Source: Parabacteroides goldsteinii DSM 19448 = WAL 12034
GTDB lineage: Bacteria > Bacteroidota > Bacteroidia > Bacteroidales > Tannerellaceae
Direction: 5' to 3'
DNA length: 64,000 nucleotides
Assembly: GCF_000969835.1 (NCBI RefSeq)
Contig: NZ_KQ033912.1
Location: 372,001-436,000 of the forward strand
Notes under the pieces: generated by a model
The model's database searches: none
Told to the model about the DNA's origin: nothing
Seen by the model: the letters and a program-made list of their open reading frames with translations, nothing else
Shown here: positions 32,301 through 40,904 of the stretch, in pieces
Layout of the letters: each line of letters begins with the position of its first letter
How positions within the stretch are numbered: position 1 is the stretch's first letter
Made by a program: the position numbers and the translations under genes

Positions 32301-34906
32301 TCCGATATTTCAGTTTGCGTATCATCCGAACCATATATTTTAAAGCGATCTTCTGCAACCGATATCTCAAACGGATCTCCAATCAAAGCACAAGCATCAC
32401 ATACAGGCGATATCTCCCCAGCTCCATTACCTATCGGTTGTGATGAAATTCTAGCTATATACTTCTTACTCTTAAAATATTGACCGATTTCCAGAGACAT
32501 AGAATAGATTTTATCTGTATTATCTTTTTGTTCAGAACCAAAAGATGAATAATCAACCCATCCCATGTCTTCCTTACGTGTGGAAAGATAAGATACACGA
32601 CAATACTCAGGTTCTCCATCACCGTTATAATCTATTTTGAGAGGCTCATTCTTATTTTCAGAGTCATAAATAGAATAATAAATCTTTGTGAAGTAATTTT
32701 CTACAGCACCTTTCGGATCATCCTTGTAGTGTGCTTTTATATATTCAACTAACGCCTTCGGCAATGATTTTTCATCCCATACGACATCTCGATTCACACC
32801 CGATACCGGTTCACCTTTCGCCAGTCCCATTACATCTATTATATTGCTATAACTTGTCACAAACCGGACCTCTTTTAACTCCGTATCACACAAATCTCCA
32901 GCTTGAACAATTCCCACTTCCGGTTTTCTTTTGAAGATACGGATATCATCAATAGCATAGTCGGCCCCATCAGTATGAGGCTCGTTGTTTTGAACTTCCA
33001 AACGAAAATCAGAGCATCCAGCGATCTTTTCTTCTGAAACAACGAACTTATAATGAAATTGCTGCCATTGCATAAGATACGTATTAAAGACTTTCGCTCG
33101 ATCATCCGGAGTATCTAATTTTGCTCCATCATAACTTGTTTTTGCATCTCCTGTTGTAAATCGGTGAAGAACAACTTCTTCTCCAATTTGGTTTGTTGCT
33201 TTAAATAGTATATTCAAATTAGGAGCTAAAGGAAGATATTTGTTTGGATCCCATCCATTAGCCTTAGGACGTGTCATATCTGCTAACCAACCAGTTACAG
33301 TCAACTCCGTATTTCCACAAATAGTTCCATCTATAGGTACAGAAACCAACATGCCGGGTTCATCTGTAGCATCGATATAATAAAAATAACCATGTTTACC
33401 TTCGACTTCATAAGTTCGGTCAAACAATTCAAGATTGTCATACATTGTTCCACTACCTGCTATACGAGGAGTTATCCACTTATAATATCTTTTTACATCT
33501 CCACTAACGTAACAATCCCCTTGATCTTTAGAGTTTTCTGCATTTGCACTTCTAAATAAACCATACATACCGGGATATGAAGTCCAGCATTTATCTTTAT
33601 TATCTAATAAAGACGCACCATCTTTACGTATAAAGCCATAACTTGTTCGAGCTTCACTTACAGAACCGACTGGTCTACTTGACATATTTTCTCCCGGAGC
33701 TATTGTCGTCAGTAATTCTTCATTTTTTTCTTTTTGATCAAAATCAACAATCCCTATCTGCTCATATTTCTCTGTATTTCCTCTAGGCCATCTGTCATCA
33801 TCTTTACCTTTATCCAAATCATCTTCCAACTTGAACTCGGCATTCTCAATCGGCCGAAATTTGAATGTCGCTAAAACATGGCTTACTTCATTTGAATGTA
33901 TTGAACATTCCGCTTTGACTTCAACTATATTCTCCTTATCTGTATGTAAGTCTTTTATTTCTATTTTTTGAGTCTGTTGAAATTTCAACTTAGCATTTCT
34001 GGTTACAAGATGGAACGGTTGAAATTCACCTTCACCATTTATTCGATATAAAAATTGGGTTCCTTGATGGATAGTAGTACCTGTTTTCCAAAAATAATTA
34101 TCCGGTGCATAAGGCATCGACAAATTTATTGATGTAGTTTTATCAGGGAAATATATATCGTAAATTTCACTTTCCCCACTAAAAGCTGGACACTCTTCCG
34201 CCTTTTTAATTACATACTTATATCGTTTCAACAAGGTAGGTTCTTGATATGTACCAACAATGTCAGAACTACTATTAGATGTCCAAACCCCATTCTGATA
34301 AACACTCACATCACAATATATAACATCCCCTTCGGTATAGTTAGAAGGTAATGTATATGCAATAGTAGAGGCATCAATACCTAATCCTCTTTTCCCATCA
34401 ATTGGAGATATAACATTATTTATTTTTAATCTATTCGACCAGAGCAAACCTTGAGTCTCTTTTACTTTGACAAAAAAATCTTTCGTTGTATATTGATTTG
34501 TATTTGCACCTTCAATGACAACGGTTGTCCCTTGTCCAATCGATCCGCCTCGATTTGAAGCATCGATATTATTAACAGTAATGCTTTCATGCTTAATTAC
34601 ACCGGGGGTTCCTCCATTACTGTTTAACACATACCAATGTACAAACCAATTATAAGAATCATCACCATCTGACCTATTATTGATACTCAACTCAGGAAGT
34701 GACAACACACGTTGTTTATTTGGATCAACATAAATTATCTTCTCTTCCGTATGTACTTCATCATGGTCGTTATCATTCCATGTAAGGCTGATCATCGGTT
34801 TCGAATCCGTCTGCCCCAAAGCCGTCCATCCCCCACCAACCTGCAGAGCGAACGACAAGAGTAACATTCGCAGCCATCTGTCATATTTTATTTTATTTCG
34901 TTTCAT
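29327..34906 (-). CDS. Giant surface protein with C-terminal sorting-type domain, locus B tip candidate
   Basis: 1859 residues. A Sec signal (MKRNKIKYDRWLRMLLLSFA...) precedes repeated beta-sandwich-like regions. A Pro/Asp linker (DPDVPELDPEDPDDPDNPQP, about residue 1080) divides the protein. The final 80 residues (NGQIVVSSVDPLTRISVYSV, then LAPGIYIVKAES) look like a type A T9SS C-terminal sorting domain. This domain directs outer-membrane passage and surface anchoring in organisms with a type IX system, whose presence here I cannot see. As the last gene of a fimbrial operon it could be a tip adhesin or a matrix protein. Codon composition is more AT-rich in its middle third (about 31900-34600), hinting at recombination in the exposed part. 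No specific binding domain is recognised. Confidence 0.65.
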   Translation of the reverse strand: MKRNKIKYDRWLRMLLLSFALQVGGGWTALGQTDSKPMISLTWNDNDHDEVHTEEKIIYVDPNKQRVLSLPELSINNRSDGDDSYNWFVHWYVLNSNGGTPGVIKHESITVNNIDASNRGGSIGQGTTVVIEGANTNQYTTKDFFVKVKETQGLLWSNRLKINNVISPIDGKRGLGIDASTIAYTLPSNYTEGDVIYCDVSVYQNGVWTSNSSSDIVGTYQEPTLLKRYKYVIKKAEECPAFSGESEIYDIYFPDKTTSINLSMPYAPDNYFWKTGTTIHQGTQFLYRINGEGEFQPFHLVTRNAKLKFQQTQKIEIKDLHTDKENIVEVKAECSIHSNEVSHVLATFKFRPIENAEFKLEDDLDKGKDDDRWPRGNTEKYEQIGIVDFDQKEKNEELLTTIAPGENMSSRPVGSVSEARTSYGFIRKDGASLLDNKDKCWTSYPGMYGLFRSANAENSKDQGDCYVSGDVKRYYKWITPRIAGSGTMYDNLELFDRTYEVEGKHGYFYYIDATDEPGMLVSVPIDGTICGNTELTVTGWLADMTRPKANGWDPNKYLPLAPNLNILFKATNQIGEEVVLHRFTTGDAKTSYDGAKLDTPDDRAKVFNTYLMQWQQFHYKFVVSEEKIAGCSDFRLEVQNNEPHTDGADYAIDDIRIFKRKPEVGIVQAGDLCDTELKEVRFVTSYSNIIDVMGLAKGEPVSGVNRDVVWDEKSLPKALVEYIKAHYKDDPKGAVENYFTKIYYSIYDSENKNEPLKIDYNGDGEPEYCRVSYLSTRKEDMGWVDYSSFGSEQKDNTDKIYSMSLEIGQYFKSKKYIARISSQPIGNGAGEISPVCDACALIGDPFEISVAEDRFKIYGSDDTQTEISEEDVEQENTYRIVGNFQYFKDDKWNILENASFDWFIGTLEEAKKLTVEVDGKSYSIWGALSEISTNASNNRDILKEALQDKYGFYSKSTPKGLFVLEASSFDYEMVGGYQSVVGLARAKQKDPTTGEEIESDLYCTEPVVIKLGGTPPTITPGDPDVPELDPEDPDDPDNPQPDKDPETGSYVRSVRVGLVQIREMVKNNGTLRIPIHFRNSGKANRIFSKNKNNADIKVVRTADKEFVNNQDLVIATLDKLVDKNTTANWKENYFEIRFTDKAIGNFREGFWYMVDIPYAVIYKDNVDKIAYENSFKLTLKIVPEYVTWVGSEKTKHNWNNDDLNHWRRSTNAELYILGDKVAAEANGTHPEAYTPMRFTKVTIHGKATVEEKDGSYSYGDKGAAYAAYPHLYKLEKNTGDQKKDPENVLLNMMPGINVSDEIGAATKNIEYDLLADPAFEVELNRKPVNALSEHSFACVRFYGNACDEIYIKPESEILHTEYLTYNKAHVDYEMDPNRWYMLASPLKGVVSGDMYLPTGTVENNIGRYARQETPAFNEIEYLNNTDYTRWNPAVYMRGWNNSSVTVVYPKDKPVEYAVKGNWSNLYNDVNVSFAPGHGFSIGTKVSTKFLNRKEKVLFRLPKEDSKYYYYSNDGNIKDYYIDISKNRTEKNGRFYFSPDEKESLTVQTTGMFGNPFMSHLDMSEFIKENESGSTYYILNGNTTITNIAGAEYNLSTDSDYDSKYVAPLQSFIKNDLKNAVFTTAMIAKAPTSGKKVGLRSATAAASEKTLPQLRITASRGGVHNTALVAGLVTASDSYIEGEDAALLINEEVAAPQVYTLAGNQMTAINVTPELKDIPVGIYGKDASPVELSFKLSGDMQNVTLVDKQSGKVYPVTDGLTLTVSGNTSGRYFLNGSIATSNEVIVRNEIVCYANGNGQIVVSSVDPLTRISVYSVSGQRLRYLDNLNMQTVYVKDLAPGIYIVKAESVTQVCSEKMEVK

Positions 34907-34951
34907 CGTATTCTAATTTAGTTATAACATCAGTTATTTTTATCTTTTGAA

Positions 34952-35067
34952 CTGCTTATCGAGTAACCCTTCATTTACTCGACAAGCAGACGTACGTCTG
35001 TTCGATGAACAGGAGCCCATCTGTTCGATAAGCAGACGCCCGCCTGTTCAACGAGCAGACGGACTCC
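34952..35067. repeat. Hairpin and four 23-bp tandem repeats between two fimbrial genes
   Basis: Four degenerate 23-bp units lie at 34976-34998, 34999-35021, 35022-35044 and 35045-35067; the shared pattern is TGTTCGAtaAgCAGacG followed by six variable bases. The last unit abuts the stop codon of the FimA-like gene. Upstream of unit 1, 34952-34966 pairs with 34975-34989 (14 of 15 Watson-Crick plus one G-U). It lies inside the operon transcript and could tune expression of the giant protein. Confidence 0.75.
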
Positions 35068-36431
35068 TATTTCATGTTGAATATTTCCTCAAATTTCAGA
35101 GTAACTGGAAAAACAGATACCACCTGACCGTTGCTTGTTGCTTTCAACTTAAAGCTAAGGCTCTTTCCATTATCAGCATATCCAACCATACAACCCTTTA
35201 TCGTCTTACCTGTTAATTCTAACTGTTCTATTAACAAATCAGAATTTTCAACATCTATGATTGACCATTGGATATCATTCGGTACAGTCAATTGATTTTC
35301 CGGCGATTTCAACATTCCGATTTCAAGAGTAAACGGACCGCCACCATACAACGTTCCGCTCAAACCTTCCATCACATTCGACGTTATCACTGGATAACCA
35401 CCGATCGGCGGATTTTCACCTTCTAACTTCAAAGTCAACGTGTAACCACAAACCCACAGATTCAGATTCCAGATATGATTACGTTTTACTTCCGTGTTTT
35501 TAGTATTTTTTGTTCCACTATGCATATCGGCAGCATGAAATAGCGTTGTCCCCTTACTTGTCGTTTTAAAACCAAGCCGGAAACCTTTTGCCTGAGTTGT
35601 CTCAAAAACATACATCCAGTCGGAGGTATATTCTTCCAGCTCATTCCCCATCGGTTGCAGCGTTTTTGTCACCGCAGGTAAAAAACTCACATCACTTTTT
35701 TCATACCAATCCTTAATAGCCCTACCAAACAAAAGCGTTCTATTATTAAAAGAACCAAATGTAAGGCCATCCAACTGTAACTCGTGACTTGTGGCATTAG
35801 CCACCTTCACCTGCAAACGACTCACTAAACGGGTAAGTTCGATTCTTTTCTTTACCGAAGAAGAAACCTCCCACGTTTCAGCGTAACTCATCGGAAGATA
35901 AACTCCATTCCCCGGGTTAAAACCACCTTCAGGCCAGGAGACATCTTCCGGTAGCTTCGGCATCTCGTCACCCTCTTTTGCCTCGATAGCAGCTTTCAGC
36001 GTCTCATTCTTCAGCGACTCCCAATTGGCTAAGGCATAAATTCGTTTCGTACCTTTGGGCAACCGGAACTCTTCGGAACTCCAACTTGTCAGTTCACCCT
36101 CTTTAGCCTTTTCATCATTAGTCAAATCGGGCAAAAACTTCTTCTCAATCTTTTGGGTAGAATTATTGACAATCAGCACGGCCAGCGAATGAATCTGTTC
36201 ACCCGGCAAAGCATTCTTGTCTTCTCTTTCTACCTCCTCACCTTCGTCAGCTTTCGTTTGCAACGAGGGCGCAACATCCGCTATGCCCACTTGCAAATCC
36301 ACCTCCACCATTTCGGGAAGGTCCAGGTCGCCGGAGCCACCCTTCTCGCCACTCACACAACCGAAGGCGAGAAAAGCAAGCAGGCAGACAACCGCTGACA
36401 GGTTCCTATATGGATTCAATCGACCTTTCAT
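35067..36431 (-). CDS. FimA-like fimbrial lipoprotein of locus B
   Basis: 454 residues. Signal MKGRLNPYRNLSAVVCLLAF leads to a lipobox ending FGC (C25). ALPGEQIHSLAVLIVNNSTQ and RIYALANWESLKNE near the N-terminus, and RIELTRLVSRLQVKVANAT in the middle, follow the fimbrillin pattern of two transthyretin-like beta domains. The C-terminal half (about 300-454) has an additional beta region starting NHIWNLNLWVCGYTLTLKL. Its start overlaps the stop of the Mfa2-like gene as ATGA. It may be an accessory subunit joining the shaft to the giant protein encoded next. FimA/FimE-like roles are possible; which one is unclear. Confidence 0.65.
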   Translation of the reverse strand: MKGRLNPYRNLSAVVCLLAFLAFGCVSGEKGGSGDLDLPEMVEVDLQVGIADVAPSLQTKADEGEEVEREDKNALPGEQIHSLAVLIVNNSTQKIEKKFLPDLTNDEKAKEGELTSWSSEEFRLPKGTKRIYALANWESLKNETLKAAIEAKEGDEMPKLPEDVSWPEGGFNPGNGVYLPMSYAETWEVSSSVKKRIELTRLVSRLQVKVANATSHELQLDGLTFGSFNNRTLLFGRAIKDWYEKSDVSFLPAVTKTLQPMGNELEEYTSDWMYVFETTQAKGFRLGFKTTSKGTTLFHAADMHSGTKNTKNTEVKRNHIWNLNLWVCGYTLTLKLEGENPPIGGYPVITSNVMEGLSGTLYGGGPFTLEIGMLKSPENQLTVPNDIQWSIIDVENSDLLIEQLELTGKTIKGCMVGYADNGKSLSFKLKATSNGQVVSVFPVTLKFEEIFNMK

Positions 36432-37450
36432 AATGTCATCTCCTCATTTCCAAGTGTCAAGTCTTCCAAACGAACAATCCAGTCATCAACGATCACTTCA
36501 AGACAGTGTGCCCGTCCGCCGACGATGTCGACGTATGCGGTGATCACATATTCGTCTTGCCGATCCAAATACTCCTGTCCCGGTAGTTTATGAGATGCTA
36601 TCTGTGTCAATTTCAGGAGTTCCGTGAGACTGACGTTGATAAACGGCGTCTTCTCACTCGCATAACGGATACGAAGCGTACCGGTAGTGTTGTCGATCAA
36701 ACGAAGTGTATTCAATTCCGTACAAACAGCCTCATACTTAATCGTTTCGTTACCGGAGGCTTTCACTTCCTCTACCTGTTGCAAATAAGGCAACCAGGTG
36801 ATTCGTGTAGGAGAGACCGGTTCATTGTGCGCATCAAGATCGCCGTTTGTGGTAGTAACAGCAAAGTCGAATGCATCCGACGTCAGTTTCGTTCCCCGGT
36901 TGGCATCGATCAGTATGAAACGTATCTTATTGGTATTCTTTACCAATGGGAACTCGGTATCGGTAGTACCTCCGATAGGTATCGTATATTCCAATTCCCC
37001 TTGAAAAAGACCGGACAATTCGCGATCGACACGATTTTCCACCATTTGTACCGACATACGGAAGTCATCGATAGAAGAACCGGGGGCCGGTTCCGTCCAC
37101 GTATAATCCTGAGCGTTCAAACCGGCCCAAGCCAACAGGCGGTAATCGCCCGGGGCAAGTTCGCTCAGATCCACTTCGTTCTTTTTTAACTCTTCCCCCT
37201 CAATCAGGCGAGATGAAAGAAACTTGCCATCAGCACTATAAATATACAAACGAACATTTTTTGCTGCCTCCTGATTCTCCATTTCATAGGCAAATGCATC
37301 GGCATGTTTGATATTATGCCGGTAAACAAAACGGAGTGTATGCCGGCAAAGAGGTAGTTCATCATGGATATAATCGCATGAAGCCAACCCGGCCAGGCAC
37401 AACAGTACCAGTACCGGGAAAAAGATATATTTTGTTGTTATTGATTTCAT
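36428..37450 (-). CDS. Mfa2-family fimbrial anchor lipoprotein of locus B
   Basis: 340 residues, lipobox ending LASC (C25). Family traits are LPLCRHTLRFVYRHNIKHAD, the strand VRLYIYSADGKFLSSRLIEG, LAPGDYRLLAWAGLNAQDYT and the C-terminal closing strand CLEVIVDDWIVRLEDLTLGN. The last strand of Mfa2 proteins receives or caps the first shaft subunit. It begins 19 bp after the Mfa1-like gene, the same order as in the classical mfa cluster. It is clearly related to the locus A anchor (2339-3298) but longer and well diverged. Confidence 0.83.
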   Translation of the reverse strand: MKSITTKYIFFPVLVLLCLAGLASCDYIHDELPLCRHTLRFVYRHNIKHADAFAYEMENQEAAKNVRLYIYSADGKFLSSRLIEGEELKKNEVDLSELAPGDYRLLAWAGLNAQDYTWTEPAPGSSIDDFRMSVQMVENRVDRELSGLFQGELEYTIPIGGTTDTEFPLVKNTNKIRFILIDANRGTKLTSDAFDFAVTTTNGDLDAHNEPVSPTRITWLPYLQQVEEVKASGNETIKYEAVCTELNTLRLIDNTTGTLRIRYASEKTPFINVSLTELLKLTQIASHKLPGQEYLDRQDEYVITAYVDIVGGRAHCLEVIVDDWIVRLEDLTLGNEEMTL

Positions 37451-37469
37451 CGTTTTCTTATTTTAACGG

Positions 37470-39437
37470 TTAGAAATAAAACGTTTCAGGGTCGATTATC
37501 AACCAAGGTTTCACAACCACCTCGATCTGGATAAGCGGATCGGTATCCGGGTCATCAGGATCATCCGGTCCGGGTGGCGTTGGTGGATTATCCGGATCAT
37601 CAGGCCCTGGTGGCGTCGGTGGGTTATCCGGATCGTCCGGGCCGGGAGGTGTAGGAGGATTGTCCGGGTCATCCGGACCGGGAGGTGTCGGATCGACAGG
37701 TTCCGGATCGAACGGCGGTTCGTATGGGATATCATGTCCCAGGCCATAAATGTCACTAAGACGCAATTTGTAAACATTATTACGCACAATCGCATATTCC
37801 ATAATCCCTTTTGATGGATCATTGTTGTTAGAATGACGAATCCAGTGAGTATAATAGCAAACTCCATCAGCATACGTATGTAGTCTGTAACGCGCCAACA
37901 ATCGGCGAGTGTCCTTGCCATTCAGATTAATAATGGATGTACCGTTCGTACCCAACGAGTACCCAAAGGTGACATACATATAATTATTCCAGGACAACTG
38001 GTAGGCTTCTGCTTCGGTCAAACGGTCGGTTGCCGTCTTGCCTTTTGCCTTCTGAGTAAGAAAACGACGGTAACCCACCGGATCGTTTTCCTTTAACTCC
38101 TTCGTCAACTTCTCGACATCGCCCCAAGTCTTACCGGCAAAATCATAGCCGACCACATTCGTGCCGTTACCTGTAAATGCGGCCATAACAGCTTCCGCCG
38201 AGTTGTATATAACGCCTTTGTATGCAAAGAACGTGAACGGTGTTCCATCCAAGCCCGTCCGTTCGATCGCTTTACCGGAAACCGGATCATAAACAATGCA
38301 TTTCTTAGGTCCATAAGAAGCTTTAAATACGACTCCCGTATTGATGTAAGGCGATTGTTCCGCCTTTGCCACCGTATTTTCTTTCGTGTAACCCACACGG
38401 TACCAGTCACCCACACGTTCACCCAAACCGGGAGCAAACTTCCAGTTGGATACCGATGTACCGTAGCTCGTAAAATAGTTTTCATAAAGTGAAGCAAGCG
38501 GTTGTCCGGAACCGGAAGGCTGTTCCGGATTAAAAACGCGACGATCCACATTGGCCAGCGTCTTCTTGCGACTCCACGGATCCAGCACGTAGTTGGTCTG
38601 GTGATCGCCCCATTCAGGTAATTCCAAGCCGAGGTATTTAAGCGTACTTTCCGCACCGTACGAACCGTCCGATGCTGCACCTATCACTCGTTTGAGCATA
38701 TAGGAACCGGCATCCAGTTTGTTCACGATCAAAGCCCCGGTAATGGAAACCTGGGCCTCGCCGGCTGTCTTGTCCGTCACATCATAATATTTGTGTACCA
38801 ATTGATAATCGATGCGTGCCGCATGACGTTCCACCTCAACTGTGGCAGAAGCCGGATTATCGATCGTATTCTCACCACAGATATACACTTGTGTGTCCAA
38901 ATGACCATCCGAAGCCATCACAAAACGAGAATATTTTCCTCCATTCTCCGTCCAGGCGCGCTTTTGCAAATAGTCACGCACACCGCCGAGCGTCATTCCC
39001 TGAAGCTGCGAACGTATGTTGCCGGTGTTGGTAATGACCAACAAGTCATACCAACCACCCGGAAGCCCCACTAATACTGGTTCGGTGCGATTATCACCCT
39101 CCATGGCGTCACGATCCAGATACATAATTTTATCTATCGGGGTCGAGGCAGGAGAATTCACACCGTCTGTCCCTTGATAAAAGAGTAGCATCAGATCGTC
39201 GATGCGCGTCTCGTAGTCCTGTCCCGGCTCATAGCCGTCACCATTCTCGCCACCGGTGGGGTTTGAACGGGTTAAGTGTTTGGCTTCCGGACTACTGATA
39301 GTCAGACGAAGGTAGTTTTCCACCACCACATCCTCCTCTCCGTCATCACGGTTCAAATGAACTTCGTCAGTACAGCCAACCTGCATAAAACAGGTTGCCA
39401 TACAGACGTATAAAAGATATTTATAGGCTATGTTCAT
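37470..39437 (-). CDS. Mfa1-like major fimbrial subunit with Pro/Asp-rich tail
   Basis: 655 residues from the ATG at 39437; a TTG two codons earlier is also open. The signal peptide ends MQVGC (lipobox). The N-terminal domain holds RIDDLMLLFYQGTDGV, then GWYDLLVITNTGNIRS and VERHAARIDYQLVHKYY, as in Mfa1 shaft proteins. The larger C-terminal domain ends with a donor-strand-like segment IQIEVVVKPWLIIDPETFYF. Just before that strand sit four 12-residue repeats (PPGPDDPDNPPT), unusual for fimbrillins, which would form a stiff acidic spacer. Genes before and after are the periplasmic OmpA-like protein and the Mfa2 anchor. It is probably the shaft of locus B. Confidence 0.8.
   Translation of the reverse strand: MNIAYKYLLYVCMATCFMQVGCTDEVHLNRDDGEEDVVVENYLRLTISSPEAKHLTRSNPTGGENGDGYEPGQDYETRIDDLMLLFYQGTDGVNSPASTPIDKIMYLDRDAMEGDNRTEPVLVGLPGGWYDLLVITNTGNIRSQLQGMTLGGVRDYLQKRAWTENGGKYSRFVMASDGHLDTQVYICGENTIDNPASATVEVERHAARIDYQLVHKYYDVTDKTAGEAQVSITGALIVNKLDAGSYMLKRVIGAASDGSYGAESTLKYLGLELPEWGDHQTNYVLDPWSRKKTLANVDRRVFNPEQPSGSGQPLASLYENYFTSYGTSVSNWKFAPGLGERVGDWYRVGYTKENTVAKAEQSPYINTGVVFKASYGPKKCIVYDPVSGKAIERTGLDGTPFTFFAYKGVIYNSAEAVMAAFTGNGTNVVGYDFAGKTWGDVEKLTKELKENDPVGYRRFLTQKAKGKTATDRLTEAEAYQLSWNNYMYVTFGYSLGTNGTSIINLNGKDTRRLLARYRLHTYADGVCYYTHWIRHSNNNDPSKGIMEYAIVRNNVYKLRLSDIYGLGHDIPYEPPFDPEPVDPTPPGPDDPDNPPTPPGPDDPDNPPTPPGPDDPDNPPTPPGPDDPDDPDTDPLIQIEVVVKPWLIIDPETFYF
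37555..37698. repeat. Four 36-bp tandem repeats inside the Mfa1-like gene
   Basis: Units at 37555-37590, 37591-37626, 37627-37662 and 37663-37698 each encode PPGPDDPDNPPT or a close variant. Third-position differences between units show that they are not brand new, but copy-number change in 36-bp steps would keep the frame. Confidence 0.88.
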
Positions 39438-39460
39438 AATCAATCATTTTTTGACGTTTT

Positions 39461-40891
39461 TCATTCTTCACGTTTTGCTTTGATCTGTTCGAGGTTTGCC
39501 TGGGCTGCTTTTCCTGTCACCGGACTATTCTGCAACGTATTCAAGATCTTTTCCGCACCGTCCAGATCGCCGCGAAGCATCAGAATAGATGCACGTGCCA
39601 ACTGTTTCTCATCTCCTTCGGCTGCTTTCTGAAGGTAACGTTCGGCTTGATCCAACTGGCCTCTTTGAATAGCAGTGTTGGCAGCATTCAGGTTCGATAC
39701 CGGATCTTCCGGGAACATGCGGACAGCAATTTCGAACACTTCGTTATATTTCTCACTTCCAGCCTCATAACTTTGAGCCACCATAAACATTTCATTCAGA
39801 CTCAACTGCTTCGGATCAGTATAGATAAGCGACCGGGCTTCTTCGGCTGTGAAATTGCGGATGTTATACTTCACCACATAGTCCGAATGGCGTAACGCCG
39901 GATAAACATCCCTGAGCAAAATTTTATAAGAGTTACCACCATTCAAGACTTTCAACTTCTGTTCCTTCTTATCGAGGTCGCGTGGTTCCTGATCACGAAT
40001 AATAGCCAGCAACTCAGCTTTGTCCGGTAAATTCATTTCTTCCAGACGCTTTTCCAATCCTTCCCAGTCTTCCGGTTCGAAATCTACGCTGAATGTAGCA
40101 TGTTCGAAACGATAAAGACTTTTCACGTAGTCGCGCAAGGCCTTGGCACGGTTTTCCGCTAAATATGTGTTATTGGCGTATGAGCCTTCGGGAGAAGCAA
40201 AACCTTTGATCCACACCTCCGTGATGGTAGCATACGGATCGTCTTTCACGGACTCGACCGTTGCACGGATAGCTGCCAGCTCACGCGGATTGTTTCGGTA
40301 GTCGGGATAAATCGTTATTTTGTTAACCGGGAAATCCAAAAATGCTTTTCCCTCGATCGAACGCGCCTTGACCGCCTCGGCTTCAGGCGTACGATAGGCA
40401 AGCAACGGTCTCAAAACAACCGGCTCTGACAAATTGATCGGAAAGAGTGGAGAACGGTCGTTCTGCAACGCTTCCCAACCACAACCGCAGAGGTCGGTTA
40501 CGAGAGCCACTTCCGACTTCTTCATCCAAGGCGCCATTGGTGTGCGAGTGGTGTATTCGAAGAATTGTTCCTCACCATTATTACGACGCAGTTCATATTC
40601 CCCGTGTGTCGAATAAGTACGCCCTGTGCGGTCGTACAAAATATGACGATCGCGACCATTGAGAATAACCGGTGTCAAAGGGCGGATACTATCCCCCGAA
40701 ACAACCACCGGTGTGCATACCAGACTACGGTCAGCAGGAACCTTCACTTTACCAAAATCGAACGTCATACCAATAATCAACGCATTGTCCGATTTCTCTA
40801 CAATCTTATCCTTTACTTTAATCTCCTGTGCCTGCAAAGCAGTTGCCGCCAGCAGACTCGTTACTATAAGTATATGTTTGTTCATTTTCAT
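39461..40891 (-). CDS. DUF3868 / OmpA-like periplasmic protein of locus B
   Basis: 476 residues; signal MNKHILIVTSLLAATALQAQ, with translation starting at 40891 or two codons later. DUF3868 occupies the first 200 residues. The OmpA-like part is near residue 215-290 (VWIKGFASPEGSYANNTYLA, ENRAKALRDYVK). A TPR-type region follows at about 370-470 (NLNAANTAIQRGQLDQAERY, LARASILMLRGDLDGAEKIL). Domain order equals that of the locus A protein at 3291-4901, with a longer TPR part. Likely function is linking the fimbrial anchor to peptidoglycan and scaffolding assembly. It is 13 bp downstream of the DUF3575 gene and 23 bp upstream of the Mfa1-like gene. Confidence 0.78.
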   Translation of the reverse strand: MKMNKHILIVTSLLAATALQAQEIKVKDKIVEKSDNALIIGMTFDFGKVKVPADRSLVCTPVVVSGDSIRPLTPVILNGRDRHILYDRTGRTYSTHGEYELRRNNGEEQFFEYTTRTPMAPWMKKSEVALVTDLCGCGWEALQNDRSPLFPINLSEPVVLRPLLAYRTPEAEAVKARSIEGKAFLDFPVNKITIYPDYRNNPRELAAIRATVESVKDDPYATITEVWIKGFASPEGSYANNTYLAENRAKALRDYVKSLYRFEHATFSVDFEPEDWEGLEKRLEEMNLPDKAELLAIIRDQEPRDLDKKEQKLKVLNGGNSYKILLRDVYPALRHSDYVVKYNIRNFTAEEARSLIYTDPKQLSLNEMFMVAQSYEAGSEKYNEVFEIAVRMFPEDPVSNLNAANTAIQRGQLDQAERYLQKAAEGDEKQLARASILMLRGDLDGAEKILNTLQNSPVTGKAAQANLEQIKAKREE

Positions 40892-40904
40892 AAGGCGGCG
40901 AAAA

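Noticed and set aside
34976..35067. CRISPR-like array
   Set aside because: The four 23-bp units are directly adjacent with no spacers and are degenerate; no cas genes are present.
37511..37921. 136-codon minus frame with Arg/Ile-rich repeats
   Set aside because: It is a frame shadow of the Pro/Asp repeat region in the Mfa1-like gene.
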